Below are positions 16,830 through 24,857 of a DNA stretch of 64,000 bases, piece by piece. How positions within the stretch are numbered: the stretch's first letter is position 1; each line of letters begins with the position of its first letter. The notes beneath the pieces are model-generated. The model ran no database searches. It had not been told where the DNA came from and saw only the letters and a list, made by a program, of their open reading frames with translations. Both the position numbers and the translations under genes were made by a program. This DNA is from Litchfieldia alkalitelluris (GTDB lineage: Bacteria; Bacillota; Bacilli; Bacillales; Salisediminibacteriaceae). The DNA is taken from positions 507,356 to 571,355 of the forward strand of contig NZ_KZ119600.1 of the NCBI RefSeq assembly GCF_002153425.1. The letters run 5' to 3'.

Positions 16830-17750
16830 ATGCAAAATGAAGTAATAAAAAATGTACAACCAACAATAAAAGAACACTCCGTTTTGGAGCAAATAAAGTA
16901 CCTAATAAAAGCGCCAGTTCTTATAGCGAATGTCGTTCCTGTCCTAACAGGTTTTTTGCTAGCTTTATTTTTTTCTGGGGCCACTTTTGCAGGTCATTTG
17001 GGCCTCTTACTCCTTACATTAATTGGGAGCACACTTGTGATAGCAGGGGCGTTAGTTATTAATAACTGGTACGATGTTGACATTGATACTGTAATGGGGC
17101 GGACGAAAAAACGACCTACAGTAACAGGAGATATCTCCTTGAAAACTGTGTTGACGATCGGCATCGTTTTATCGGGTGTAGGATTCATCATCATGTTTTT
17201 CACTACACTAGAAGCTACTCTATATTCTTTTATCGGGTGGTTTACGTACGTCTTCCTTTACACCATGTGGTCAAAAAGAAGGTATACGTGGAATACGATT
17301 ATTGGGAGTGTTTCAGGTGCTGTAACACCACTTATCGGTTGGGCAGCATTGGAACCTGCTTTTTCACATATTGTCCCATTAGTATTGTTTATGATCATTT
17401 TCATATGGCAGATGCCTCACACATACTCAATCGCGATGAGAAAGTATGACGAATATAAAGCGGCAGGGGTGAAAATGCTTCCTGTAGTTAAAGGATTTCG
17501 TGTTACAAAAATTCATTTTCTATTTTATGTAATATGTTTATTTCCTCTCCCATTCTTCTTAATGTCACTGGGAATGGTCTTTGTTATAACTGCAACTATT
17601 CTCAATATAGCCTGGCTTATATTATGTATTCAAGGCTTTATGACAAAGAACAACCATCGGTGGGCAACGAATAGCTTTTTCTATTCGGTGAATTACCTTA
17701 TGATACTGTTCGTGTTAATGATTGTGGTGACTTTCCCAATTTTTCAATAA
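16830..17750 (+). CDS. ctaB: Protoheme IX farnesyltransferase (heme O synthase)
   Basis: UbiA-superfamily membrane prenyltransferase that adds farnesyl to heme B to give heme O, the precursor of heme A for terminal oxidases. The 306-residue protein has nine predicted helices. The first aspartate-rich motif is NNWYDVDIDTVMGRTKKRP (about residues 74-92), and the YDEYKAAGVKMLP segment near 203-215 is the second conserved loop. Start ATG 16830 follows GGAGG. It lies 2 kb upstream of the heme-copper oxidase genes, consistent with supplying their cofactor. Confidence 0.93.
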   Translation: MQNEVIKNVQPTIKEHSVLEQIKYLIKAPVLIANVVPVLTGFLLALFFSGATFAGHLGLLLLTLIGSTLVIAGALVINNWYDVDIDTVMGRTKKRPTVTGDISLKTVLTIGIVLSGVGFIIMFFTTLEATLYSFIGWFTYVFLYTMWSKRRYTWNTIIGSVSGAVTPLIGWAALEPAFSHIVPLVLFMIIFIWQMPHTYSIAMRKYDEYKAAGVKMLPVVKGFRVTKIHFLFYVICLFPLPFFLMSLGMVFVITATILNIAWLILCIQGFMTKNNHRWATNSFFYSVNYLMILFVLMIVVTFPIFQ

Positions 17751-17759
17751 GAATCGGGA

Positions 17760-17951
17760 GTGCTGGTGAAGGTAGCTGTAACCGAAGACGTAATGATAGC
17801 TTTCGGGTTCATATTAGCTTTAATGATAGCCGTAACAGTGATTATGGCTGTGCAACTGCTCGGAGTATACGATTATGCGTATACTCCGGGCAGTTTTTTT
17901 TGTGTTTGGGGAAAGAATTTTATATTAGGTGAGTTGCTAGCGACAGATTAA
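17760..17951 (+). CDS. Possible small membrane protein downstream of ctaB (doubtful)
   Basis: A 63-codon frame beginning with GTG 17760 behind CGGGAG, 9 bp after ctaB. Residues 10-35 are strongly hydrophobic (MIAFGFILALMIAVTVIMAV). The frame runs through a strong terminator hairpin and into the repeat array, so a full-length message would be rare. It could be a read-through frame. Confidence 0.25.
   Translation: MLVKVAVTEDVMIAFGFILALMIAVTVIMAVQLLGVYDYAYTPGSFFCVWGKNFILGELLATD
17856..17901 (+). terminator. Terminator after ctaB
   Basis: CTGCTCGGAGTATAC pairs with GTATACTCCGGGCAG, followed by eight T residues. Confidence 0.92.
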
Positions 17952-18890
17952 TTATTTTTGTGGAAAAAACAGTTAATAAGCCGGGCTCATACCGACAGAT
18001 TTGAAGTTAGAAAACGGAAAACTGTCGATAAGAGTAAGGGTTACCGACAGATTTGATGCTAGAAAAAGCAAAACTGTCGATAAGAGCAAGGGTTACCGAC
18101 AGATTTGAAGTTAGAAAACGGAAAACTGTCGATAAGAACAAGGAATACCGACAGATTTGAAGTTTTGAGAAGGGAAACTGTCGATAAGGTGGGTTCATAC
18201 CGACAGATTTGAAGTTAGAAAACGCAAAACTGTCGATAAGGAGGGTTCATACCGACAGATTTGATGCTAGAAAAAGCAAAACTGTCGATAAGAACAAGGA
18301 ATACCGGCAGATTTGAAGTTTTGAGAAGGGAAACTGTCGATAAGGAGGGTTCATACCGACAGATTTGAAGTTAGAAAACGGAAAACTGTCGATAAGAGCA
18401 AGGAATACCGACAGATTTGATGTAAGAAAAAGCAAAACTGTCGATAAGAGCAAAGGTTACCGACAGATTTGAAGCTCAGGAACGCAAAACTGTCGAAAAG
18501 AGCAAGGGTTACCGACAGATTTGAAGTAAGAAAACGGAAAACTGTCGAAAAGAGCAAGGGTTACCGACAGATTTGAAGTTAGAAAACGGAAAACTGTCGA
18601 TAAGAACAAGGAATACCGACAGATTTGATGTAAGAAAACGCAAAACTGTCGAAAAGAGCAAGGGTTACCGACAGATTTGAAGTTAGAAAACGGAAAACTG
18701 TCGATAAGAACAAGGAATACCGACAGATTTGATGTTAGAAAACGGAAAACTGTCGATAAGGCGGGTTCATAACAACAGATTGGAAGCTTGGCGGGTTCAT
18801 ACCGGCAGATTTCAGATTTTACCACTGGAATCTGTCAATAAACCAAGACACATACCCGACAGTATCCAACTTTAGCAAAGAAAACTGTCT
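17941..18890. repeat. 52-bp tandem hairpin array 2 (CGACAG/CTGTCG type)
   Basis: CGACAG starts at 17941 and then every 52 bp from 17993 to 18721 (CGGCAG once, at 18305), with decayed copies at 18773, 18803 and 18857. A full module is CGACAG, 23 bases such as ATTTGAAGTTAGAAAACGGA..., CTGTCG (35 bp), then a 17-bp spacer like ATAAGAGCAAGGGTTAC. An A-A mismatch and three further T-A pairs extend the stem. About 15 central modules are very similar; units at both edges are degenerate. The minus strand is largely open in several frames, which I regard as a by-product. Confidence 0.97.
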
Positions 18891-18904
18891 TTTTGAATTT
18901 ACCT

Positions 18905-19011
18905 CTAATCCAATTCCCTCTCACCTTTCCCACCCACATCAGAATCCACATTCCCGCCCACTAAACCCCCACCCCCACCCCATCAACCCCACACCCCCAC
19001 CTTTTCACGTT
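18905..19011. other. C-rich low-complexity tract before the oxidase genes
   Basis: About 100 bp rich in CCC, CCAC and CCCACCCC, with almost no G on this strand. It directly follows array 2 and precedes the oxidase promoter region. No gene seen. Confidence 0.6.
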
Positions 19012-19042
19012 ATCTAAAGTGGAAAAATATTTTTCTTTCGAA

Positions 19043-19073
19043 AGTGATTCATCTCACCACGTCGATAATCACT
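19043..19073. promoter_or_regulatory. Inverted repeat in the oxidase upstream region
   Basis: AGTGATT (19043-19049) and AATCACT (19067-19073) form 7-bp arms 24 bp apart; the palindrome CTTTCGAAAG overlaps at 19035-19044. It could be an operator for a dimeric regulator. No known motif is matched. Confidence 0.35.
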
Positions 19074-19133
19074 CTCAATTAAGATGAATGTATGGGGAGT
19101 AGAAATCACTAAGACTTAGGGGAGGTTGAATCA

Positions 19134-19298
19134 ATGTTGAATGAGAAAGATAGTGCTGTCCGTAAAGAAGTCAATACGCCTGTAGAAGAGGAAGAAAAGG
19201 CGCCATTAATTGGTACATGGTTTTCCTTAGGTATATTGGGACTAGTCATCTTTGGAACTTATATATTAATGTTTTGGTTTTATTTTGACAGATACTGA
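19134..19298 (+). CDS. Cytochrome oxidase subunit IIa-like small membrane protein
   Basis: A 54-residue protein with a charged N-terminus (EEEEKAPLIGTWFSLG) and a single transmembrane helix (about 29-50), the form of the CoxIIa subunit of ba3-type oxidases that replaces the missing first helix of subunit II. Start ATG 19134 follows GGGGAGG, 12 bp before the subunit II gene. Confidence 0.8.
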   Translation: MLNEKDSAVRKEVNTPVEEEEKAPLIGTWFSLGILGLVIFGTYILMFWFYFDRY

Positions 19299-19310
19299 GG
19301 AGGGGAAAAG

Positions 19311-19778
19311 ATGAAAATGCATTTAGATGAAAAGATTTGGCTTATTTTAAGCTTTGGATTAATAATGGGATTCATGTTTTTCACAGGATATCAGACGTTT
19401 GTATTAGGGATGGGGCCGCCGAGTCACATGGAAACGATTGATCCACAGAACGTCGATAATATTGCACCATTTGATGAGCCTGGTGTTTATCAGGTTGGGG
19501 AGAATGAGTATGAAGTTGTGATGACGCTTGAGATATTCAGCTTCAATCCAGGGAATATTGAGATTCCGGCTGGGGCGACAGTTACGTTTATCATGACGTC
19601 GAAGGACGTTGTGCACGGCTTCCAAGTTGCAGATACGAACTTAAATGCAATGGTTATGCCAGGGCATATTCAAAAAATCACGCAGACATTCCATGAGCCA
19701 GGAGAGTATTTAGTTCTTTGTAATGAATACTGCGGTACTGGGCATCAACATATGGCAACAACGATTACGGTGAAATAA
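19311..19778 (+). CDS. cbaB: Heme-copper oxidase subunit II with CuA site (ba3/B-family)
   Basis: 155 residues: one N-terminal membrane helix (about 9-32) and an extracytoplasmic cupredoxin domain. The CuA ligands are complete: H102 in VVHGF, C137 and C141 in CNEYCGTGH, H145 and M148. This subunit accepts electrons from cytochrome c. Start ATG 19311 follows GAGGAGGGG. It lies between the subunit IIa and subunit I genes, forming one operon. Confidence 0.93.
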   Translation: MKMHLDEKIWLILSFGLIMGFMFFTGYQTFVLGMGPPSHMETIDPQNVDNIAPFDEPGVYQVGENEYEVVMTLEIFSFNPGNIEIPAGATVTFIMTSKDVVHGFQVADTNLNAMVMPGHIQKITQTFHEPGEYLVLCNEYCGTGHQHMATTITVK

Positions 19779-19792
19779 AGGGGGGAAACCAA

Positions 19793-21469
19793 TTGGAAAC
19801 AGCAGTAAAGAATTTTAAAGAGAAAACAAGTAACGTTTTTGGAATAAATCCACAAGATGCACTTTTATCAAAATCATATCTTTTAGTAGCTTTTGCAGCA
19901 CTTCTCTTAGGTGGTACTTTAGGTCTTCTCCAAGGTCTTAATAGAGCAGGACTACTTGAACTACCAAGATGGCTCAATTACTATCAAGTCCTCACAGCAC
20001 ACGGACTTTTACTCGTATTAGTACTTACAGCATTTTTCACAATAGGTTATTTCTATGCAGGTTTATCACATAACTTAGGAGGCTTACTACCGAAAGTTAG
20101 GAAGATGGCATGGATCGGTTTCACGTTGAAAATGATCGGTTTTGTTTTAGCCGTTATTCCAATATTGATGAACAATGCGACAGTCATGTATACGTTCTAT
20201 CCACCTATGGCAGCATCTCCTATTTTTTACTTCGGTTTAGTATTTATTGTCCTAGGTGTTTGGATGTGTGCATTTGGATCATTCATTCAAGTGGCAAATT
20301 GGAGAAAAAATAATAAAGGGAAACATGTTCCAATTTTATCTTACTTTGCAACAGGGGTATTTGTACTCTTGTTCTTCGGAAGTATCCCAGTAACGATTGA
20401 AGTATTGATGATTATTCCTTGGGCTATTGGTTGGGTAGAAACAATCAATGTCATGTTAACTCGAACGTTATTCTGGGCTTTCGGACACACGCTAGTAAAC
20501 ATTTGGTATTTAACAGCAGTTTCTGCATGGTATGTTATTGTTCCGAAGATTATTGGTGGAAGAAGATTTAGTGATACATTAACACGAGTAGTAATCATTC
20601 TTCTTGTGATCATGAACATTCCTGGGGGCTTCCATCACCAGATCATTGATCCAGGAATCCATGAATCTGTGAAATTTTTACACGTCTTTATGAGTCTTGC
20701 AATTGCCTTCCCATCATTAATGACTGCGTATGCAATGTTTGCAACATTCGAGCGCACTGCTAGAAAAAAAGGTGGAAAAGGATTATTCGGATGGTTTAAA
20801 AAGCTTCCATGGGGGGACGTGCGTTTCTTAGCTCCAATGCTAGCGATGATTGCGTTCATTCCAGGTGGAGCAGGTGGTATTGTTCAAAGCACAAACCAAC
20901 TAAACCAAGTTGTTCATAATACGATGTGGGTTGTTGGGCATTTCCATATCACAGTAGGTATTTCTGTAGTTCTTACGTTTTTTGGAATCTGTTACTGGTT
21001 AATCCCTTACATTTCCAAACGAGTTTTGACACCAGCAATGAATAAGTTAGGTGTTGCTACAACGATTATTTGGACAGTTGGTATGAGTTTAATGGCCTTT
21101 GCCATGCATTGGGTTGGGCTATTAGGTTCGCCACGTAGAACATCTTACACAACGTATATGGATCATGCCACAGCATTGAGCTGGGATCCGTACTTGTTCT
21201 TCCTTGCAATTGGTGGGACATTGCTCATGGTCGGCGTTATTCTTCAAGTGTATGCTGTTGTGCATATGATGTTCTTCGCACCAAAAGGGGAAACGGAATT
21301 CCCGATTGCTGATGAGGAAGATAATGCAACACCAACACCATATTGGACGGAAAAATGGGGTCGTATTATCGTGATTATGCTCATTGTAGTAGCAATGGGG
21401 TACGTCATTCCAGTGGTTGACATGATCGTTAACGCACCTCCAGGATCACCGCCATTTAGAACTTGGTAA
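19793..21469 (+). CDS. cbaA: B-family heme-copper oxidase subunit I, possibly CuA-type nitric oxide reductase
   Basis: 558-residue, 13-14-helix catalytic subunit. Heme ligands and CuB histidines are present: H70 (LTAHG), H232 (FGHTLVN), the HH pair in GGFHHQIIDPG and the HFH motif in VVGHFHITVG. In ba3 oxidases the first CuB histidine is followed four residues later by the cross-linked tyrosine (GHPxVY); here that position is N236 and the nearest tyrosine is Y239. Loss of this tyrosine is the feature of B-family nitric oxide reductases (CuA-NOR/bNOR) in Bacillus. Starts at TTG 19793 behind AAGGGGGG. Database annotation as b(o/a)3 oxidase would be expected; the true activity needs proof. Confidence 0.85.
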   Translation: METAVKNFKEKTSNVFGINPQDALLSKSYLLVAFAALLLGGTLGLLQGLNRAGLLELPRWLNYYQVLTAHGLLLVLVLTAFFTIGYFYAGLSHNLGGLLPKVRKMAWIGFTLKMIGFVLAVIPILMNNATVMYTFYPPMAASPIFYFGLVFIVLGVWMCAFGSFIQVANWRKNNKGKHVPILSYFATGVFVLLFFGSIPVTIEVLMIIPWAIGWVETINVMLTRTLFWAFGHTLVNIWYLTAVSAWYVIVPKIIGGRRFSDTLTRVVIILLVIMNIPGGFHHQIIDPGIHESVKFLHVFMSLAIAFPSLMTAYAMFATFERTARKKGGKGLFGWFKKLPWGDVRFLAPMLAMIAFIPGGAGGIVQSTNQLNQVVHNTMWVVGHFHITVGISVVLTFFGICYWLIPYISKRVLTPAMNKLGVATTIIWTVGMSLMAFAMHWVGLLGSPRRTSYTTYMDHATALSWDPYLFFLAIGGTLLMVGVILQVYAVVHMMFFAPKGETEFPIADEEDNATPTPYWTEKWGRIIVIMLIVVAMGYVIPVVDMIVNAPPGSPPFRTW

Positions 21470-21582
21470 AACCTTAACCTTTATCAATTCAAAAAATATT
21501 GGGATAGCTGACAAGGCTACTGAAAAAGTGCCAACATATGAAAAATTGGATTATATCTATAGGGCATTTGTATAAAGATGCT

Positions 21583-21704
21583 GATGAGTCCTGAGCAAAC
21601 TCGCTTTCCGCGGGCGGGCTGGTAAGCCTCCTCGATGCTATGCATCTGCGGGGTCTTACCCCTGCCTTCCATCCCGCAGGAGTCTCGCTTGCTCCGGTCT
21701 CATC
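21583..21704. repeat. GC-rich palindromic intergenic repeat, copy 2
   Basis: 122 bp with terminal inverted repeats GATGAGTCCTGAGCAA and its near complement ending CTCATC. Inside are CCGCGGGCGG, GGCTGGTAAGCC, GCGGGGTCTTACCCCTGC and ATCCCGCAGGAGTCTCG, inverted relative to copy 1. It fills the gap between subunit I and the SCO gene. Confidence 0.85.
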
Positions 21705-21818
21705 AACTTTTCTTCATATATAAATTCTTGAATAACGATTCATTAAAAAATCAATATTTTCACTTTTTCAGTGGCCATATAGCTGACAGATATCCCTTTT
21801 TTATAGGAAGTGATCAAG

Positions 21819-22451
21819 ATGGCAAACAACAAGAAGACGCTGATTTCACTCATTGTCGTGTTAGTTTTCGGAGTTTTATTGTTTTATATAGGCACTGATG
21901 GGTTCCGAGCTTATACAGCTGAAACGGCAAGAGTGATTCAGCTATTAGAAGACAAACCTAAATTTCCAGAAGTAATGCTGGAGGATAGTAACGAAGAGAA
22001 GTATCCTATTTCAGAGTTTAAAGGAAGCTATGTTTTTATTACCTTCATGTATACTGCTTGTGGGACGATTTGCCCAATATTGGAGATGAATATGGGGCAA
22101 GTGTATCGGCAAATTCCAGAAGAATATGTAGGAGAAGACATTACCTTTTTAAGCATCAGCTTTGATCCTGAGCGTGATGACCCTGAGACGCTGAAAGAAT
22201 ACATGGAATTGTTTTATGCCGATGGAGAAACGTGGAGAATGGCAAGGGTTAATGACGATGGGGAATTACAACATTTATTAGACGAAATCGGTGTAATTGT
22301 TATTCCAGATGGTGAAGGAGATTTCGCCCATAATTCAGCCTTTTACCTTGTTGACAGGGATGGTTATCTGATGGACGTCATGGATTTTACGGATGTGGAT
22401 GCAGCTGCAGAGCGTGTGATATCCATTCTCGAAGGGGATAAGGGGGATTAA
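21819..22451 (+). CDS. SCO1/SenC-type copper chaperone
   Basis: Thioredoxin-fold protein of 210 residues that delivers copper to the CuA centre. N-terminal membrane anchor at about 7-27; copper ligands C81 and C85 in TACGTICP and H171 in FAHNSAFYLVD. The frame is open from GTG 21810, but AGGAAGTGA is better spaced from ATG 21819. It overlaps none of its neighbours but is only 3 bp from the next gene and follows the oxidase genes, so it most likely matures subunit II. Confidence 0.9.
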   Translation: MANNKKTLISLIVVLVFGVLLFYIGTDGFRAYTAETARVIQLLEDKPKFPEVMLEDSNEEKYPISEFKGSYVFITFMYTACGTICPILEMNMGQVYRQIPEEYVGEDITFLSISFDPERDDPETLKEYMELFYADGETWRMARVNDDGELQHLLDEIGVIVIPDGEGDFAHNSAFYLVDRDGYLMDVMDFTDVDAAAERVISILEGDKGD

Positions 22452-22454
22452 GGT

Positions 22455-23012
22455 ATGACACAATTTATATGGGGATTCCTTTTACTAGTGTTTTTAGCGC
22501 TTCCTCCTGTTGCTAACTTATTGGAGTCGATCATGATAGTCCACATGCATATGCAAATGCCTTTGTTAGTAATAGCAGGATTCTTGATGGCCCGACTCGT
22601 TCAGCTGAAATTCCCTCGATTTTTTGAAAACTGGAATGGTAACGGCGTACCAGGGATTTTATTATTCGTCATAATTATGGGATATTGGACGCTTCCGAGA
22701 GCAATGGACGAGGCATTAACTGTGCCTGCAATTGAAATATTCAAATATATTAGCCTCCCTTTTTTAGCTGGCATTCCGTTACGTGATAGTTGGGGAAAGC
22801 TTAATAATCTTTGGAAAAATAGTGTGATTGGATTTTTCACAGTCCTGTTTTTTGCAATGGGCTGGCTTTATATCGCTTCACCAGAGCAACTATGTACGAA
22901 CTACTTAATCGTCGAACAAATCACCCTCGGATGGGGCTTTGTGACGATGGCATTATGTATGGTCATCTATCTTGCATACACTTACTTTGTGGATCCAGCA
23001 GATTATGAATAG
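22455..23012 (+). CDS. Membrane protein with HMHMQM motif, oxidase-associated
   Basis: 185 residues with five or six predicted helices. Residues 30-35 read HMHMQM at the start of the second helix, a likely metal or heme site; the arrangement distantly recalls CtaG-type assembly factors, but the protein is shorter than CtaG and I cannot assign it. Translational coupling to the SCO gene (3-bp gap) supports a role in copper delivery or oxidase assembly. Confidence 0.65.
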   Translation: MTQFIWGFLLLVFLALPPVANLLESIMIVHMHMQMPLLVIAGFLMARLVQLKFPRFFENWNGNGVPGILLFVIIMGYWTLPRAMDEALTVPAIEIFKYISLPFLAGIPLRDSWGKLNNLWKNSVIGFFTVLFFAMGWLYIASPEQLCTNYLIVEQITLGWGFVTMALCMVIYLAYTYFVDPADYE

Positions 23013-23083
23013 GCGCAAACTTTGATATTCCCTTTTGATTTCTGTACATTTAAGGTAACGCCACAAAAGTTGGAGGAGTTACC

Positions 23084-24064
23084 ATGAATGATTTAAAAGG
23101 GATTCACCATGTTACTGCGATTACAAGCAGTGCAGAGAAGAATTATGAATTTTTCACGTATGTCTTAGGAATGCGTCTTGTTAAGAAAACAGTTAACCAA
23201 GATGATATTCAAACCTACCATTTATTTTTTGCAGATGACACTGGAAGCCCAGGAACAGATATGACATTCTTTGATTTCCCTGGCATTCCAAAGGGAGTAC
23301 ATGGAACGAATGAAATATATAAAACGTCTTTTCGCGTGCCAAGTGACGCTGCTTTAGACTATTGGGTGAAACGCTTTGATCGCCTTCAAGTACAGCATAC
23401 AGGAGTGAAAGAGCAGTTTGGGAAAAAGACAATATCGTTTGTAGATTTCGACGACCAGAACTACCAATTAATTTCTGATGAGAAAAACAAAGGTGTTGAA
23501 GCAGGCACGCCATGGCAGGACGGGCCAATTCCGCTAGAGTATGCAATTACGGGCTTAGGACCGATTTTTATTCGAATCGAAAACTTTGATTACTTTAAGG
23601 AGATGCTTGAGAAAGTCCTGCTGTACAAGGAAATTGACAAAGATGGATCTCATCATTTATTTGAAGTAGGTGAAGGTGGGAATGGTGCCCAAGTGATTGT
23701 GGAGCATAATGTTGTCCTCCCATCTGCCCAGCAAGGGTTCGGTACAGTTCATCATGCTGCCTTTAGAATTGAAGATCGTGCCGAGTTGGACGCTTGGGAC
23801 CAACGTCTAAGAAGTTTTGGTTTTCAAACATCGGGATTCGTGGACAGGTTTTTCTTTAAGTCACTATATGCAAGGGTTGCTCCGCAAATATTATTTGAAT
23901 TCGCAACAGATGGTCCAGGATTTATGGGTGATGAACCATATGAGACCCTTGGGGAAAAATTGTCACTGCCCCCATTCCTTGAGGACAAACGGGATGAAAT
24001 TGAGAACCTTGTTCGCCCTATTGATACAGTTAGAAGTACGAAAAAGATGGAAAAGGAATACTAA
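23084..24064 (+). CDS. VOC-family ring-cleaving dioxygenase (MhqA/MhqE/MhqO-like)
   Basis: 326 residues formed by two vicinal-oxygen-chelate (glyoxalase-fold) modules, about 5-130 and 150-300. Metal ligands appear to be H8/H9 in GIHHVTAI, H223/H224 in VHHAAFRI and E272 in LFEFATDGPG. Relatives in B. subtilis are induced by quinones and catechol and are thought to open hydroquinone rings. Start ATG 23084 follows GGAGG. An MhqD-like hydrolase and a flavin reductase lie 30 kb away in this window. No operon partner; a terminator follows. Confidence 0.88.
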   Translation: MNDLKGIHHVTAITSSAEKNYEFFTYVLGMRLVKKTVNQDDIQTYHLFFADDTGSPGTDMTFFDFPGIPKGVHGTNEIYKTSFRVPSDAALDYWVKRFDRLQVQHTGVKEQFGKKTISFVDFDDQNYQLISDEKNKGVEAGTPWQDGPIPLEYAITGLGPIFIRIENFDYFKEMLEKVLLYKEIDKDGSHHLFEVGEGGNGAQVIVEHNVVLPSAQQGFGTVHHAAFRIEDRAELDAWDQRLRSFGFQTSGFVDRFFFKSLYARVAPQILFEFATDGPGFMGDEPYETLGEKLSLPPFLEDKRDEIENLVRPIDTVRSTKKMEKEY

Positions 24065-24071
24065 TGTTGAA

Positions 24072-24110
24072 AAAAGGCACCTGTACAAAGACTTGTCCAG
24101 GTGCCTTTAA
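24072..24110. terminator. Bidirectional terminator
   Basis: AAAGGCACCTG pairs perfectly with CAGGTGCCTTT between the convergent dioxygenase and peroxidase genes. Confidence 0.88.
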
Positions 24111-24129
24111 CTATTATTGTAAGTGCATT

Positions 24130-24606
24130 TTATAACAGCTTTTTAATGTCATCTTCAAGTTTTGCTGGGTCTGTTGTAGGGGCGTAACGTTCGACTACAT
24201 TCCCTTCTCGATCCACAAGAAACTTCGTGAAGTTCCACTTGATTTTTTTAGAGAGAACTCCTTTTTTCTGTTCCGTTAAAAACTTGAATAATGGTGCTGC
24301 ATTTTCTCCATTCACATCAGTTTTTGCGTAAATTGGAAAGGTCACGCCGTAATTCAACTTACAAAACTCGGTTGTTTCTTCAATGTTCTCGAATTCTTGA
24401 TTATTAAATTGGTCAGAAGGAAACCCGAGAATTTCAAGACCTTCGTCTTTATATTTATCGTATAACGATTGTAGCCCTTCAAACTGTGGTGTTAAGCCAC
24501 ATTTACTTGCAGTGTTAACGATAAGTAAAACCTTCCCGTTGTAGTCCGTTAAAGATTGCTCTGCGCCATTTACTTTAGTTACTTCAAAATCAAAAACATT
24601 TTCCAT
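24130..24606 (-). CDS. Glutathione peroxidase-family thiol peroxidase
   Basis: 158 residues, thioredoxin fold. The peroxidatic cysteine is C36 in [11 protein letters not shown] (selenocysteine in animals); the [10 protein letters not shown] motif near 78-87 carries the resolving glutamine and the [13 protein letters not shown] motif near 138 the tryptophan-asparagine pair. In bacilli such enzymes use thioredoxin rather than glutathione. Starts at ATG 24606. Monocistronic. Confidence 0.93.
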   Translation of the reverse strand: MENVFDFEVTKVNGAEQSLTDYNGKVLLIVNTASKCGLTPQFEGLQSLYDKYKDEGLEILGFPSDQFNNQEFENIEETTEFCKLNYGVTFPIYAKTDVNGENAAPLFKFLTEQKKGVLSKKIKWNFTKFLVDREGNVVERYAPTTDPAKLEDDIKKLL

Positions 24607-24857
24607 GTTAATCCCCCTTCATTTTGTAAGAGATCAAACCTCATTTGTAAACCGAATTTATCATAAAAACTTCCAATAAGCCATTTTTATAGACTGGTCT
24701 AGCGTTTATAATGAAATTAACAAGATATTATGGACCACCTTTGAAAAGGTGAGTTCAATTCATATGAGATTTTGTCAGAGGATCCTGGATTTGTTTAGTT
24801 CTATGTCTCTTCCGATTAAAGTAGATATACATCATTTTTTACCTGGGGGATTAGTTG

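Noticed and set aside
17760-17951. A 63-codon frame after ctaB as a firm gene.
   Set aside because: It passes through a strong terminator and into the array; listed only at low confidence.
18007-18825. Four minus-strand frames of 60-122 codons rich in FSNFKSVGNPCSF-type repeats.
   Set aside because: Also the result of the array 2 unit; no ribosome binding site and frames rotate between units.
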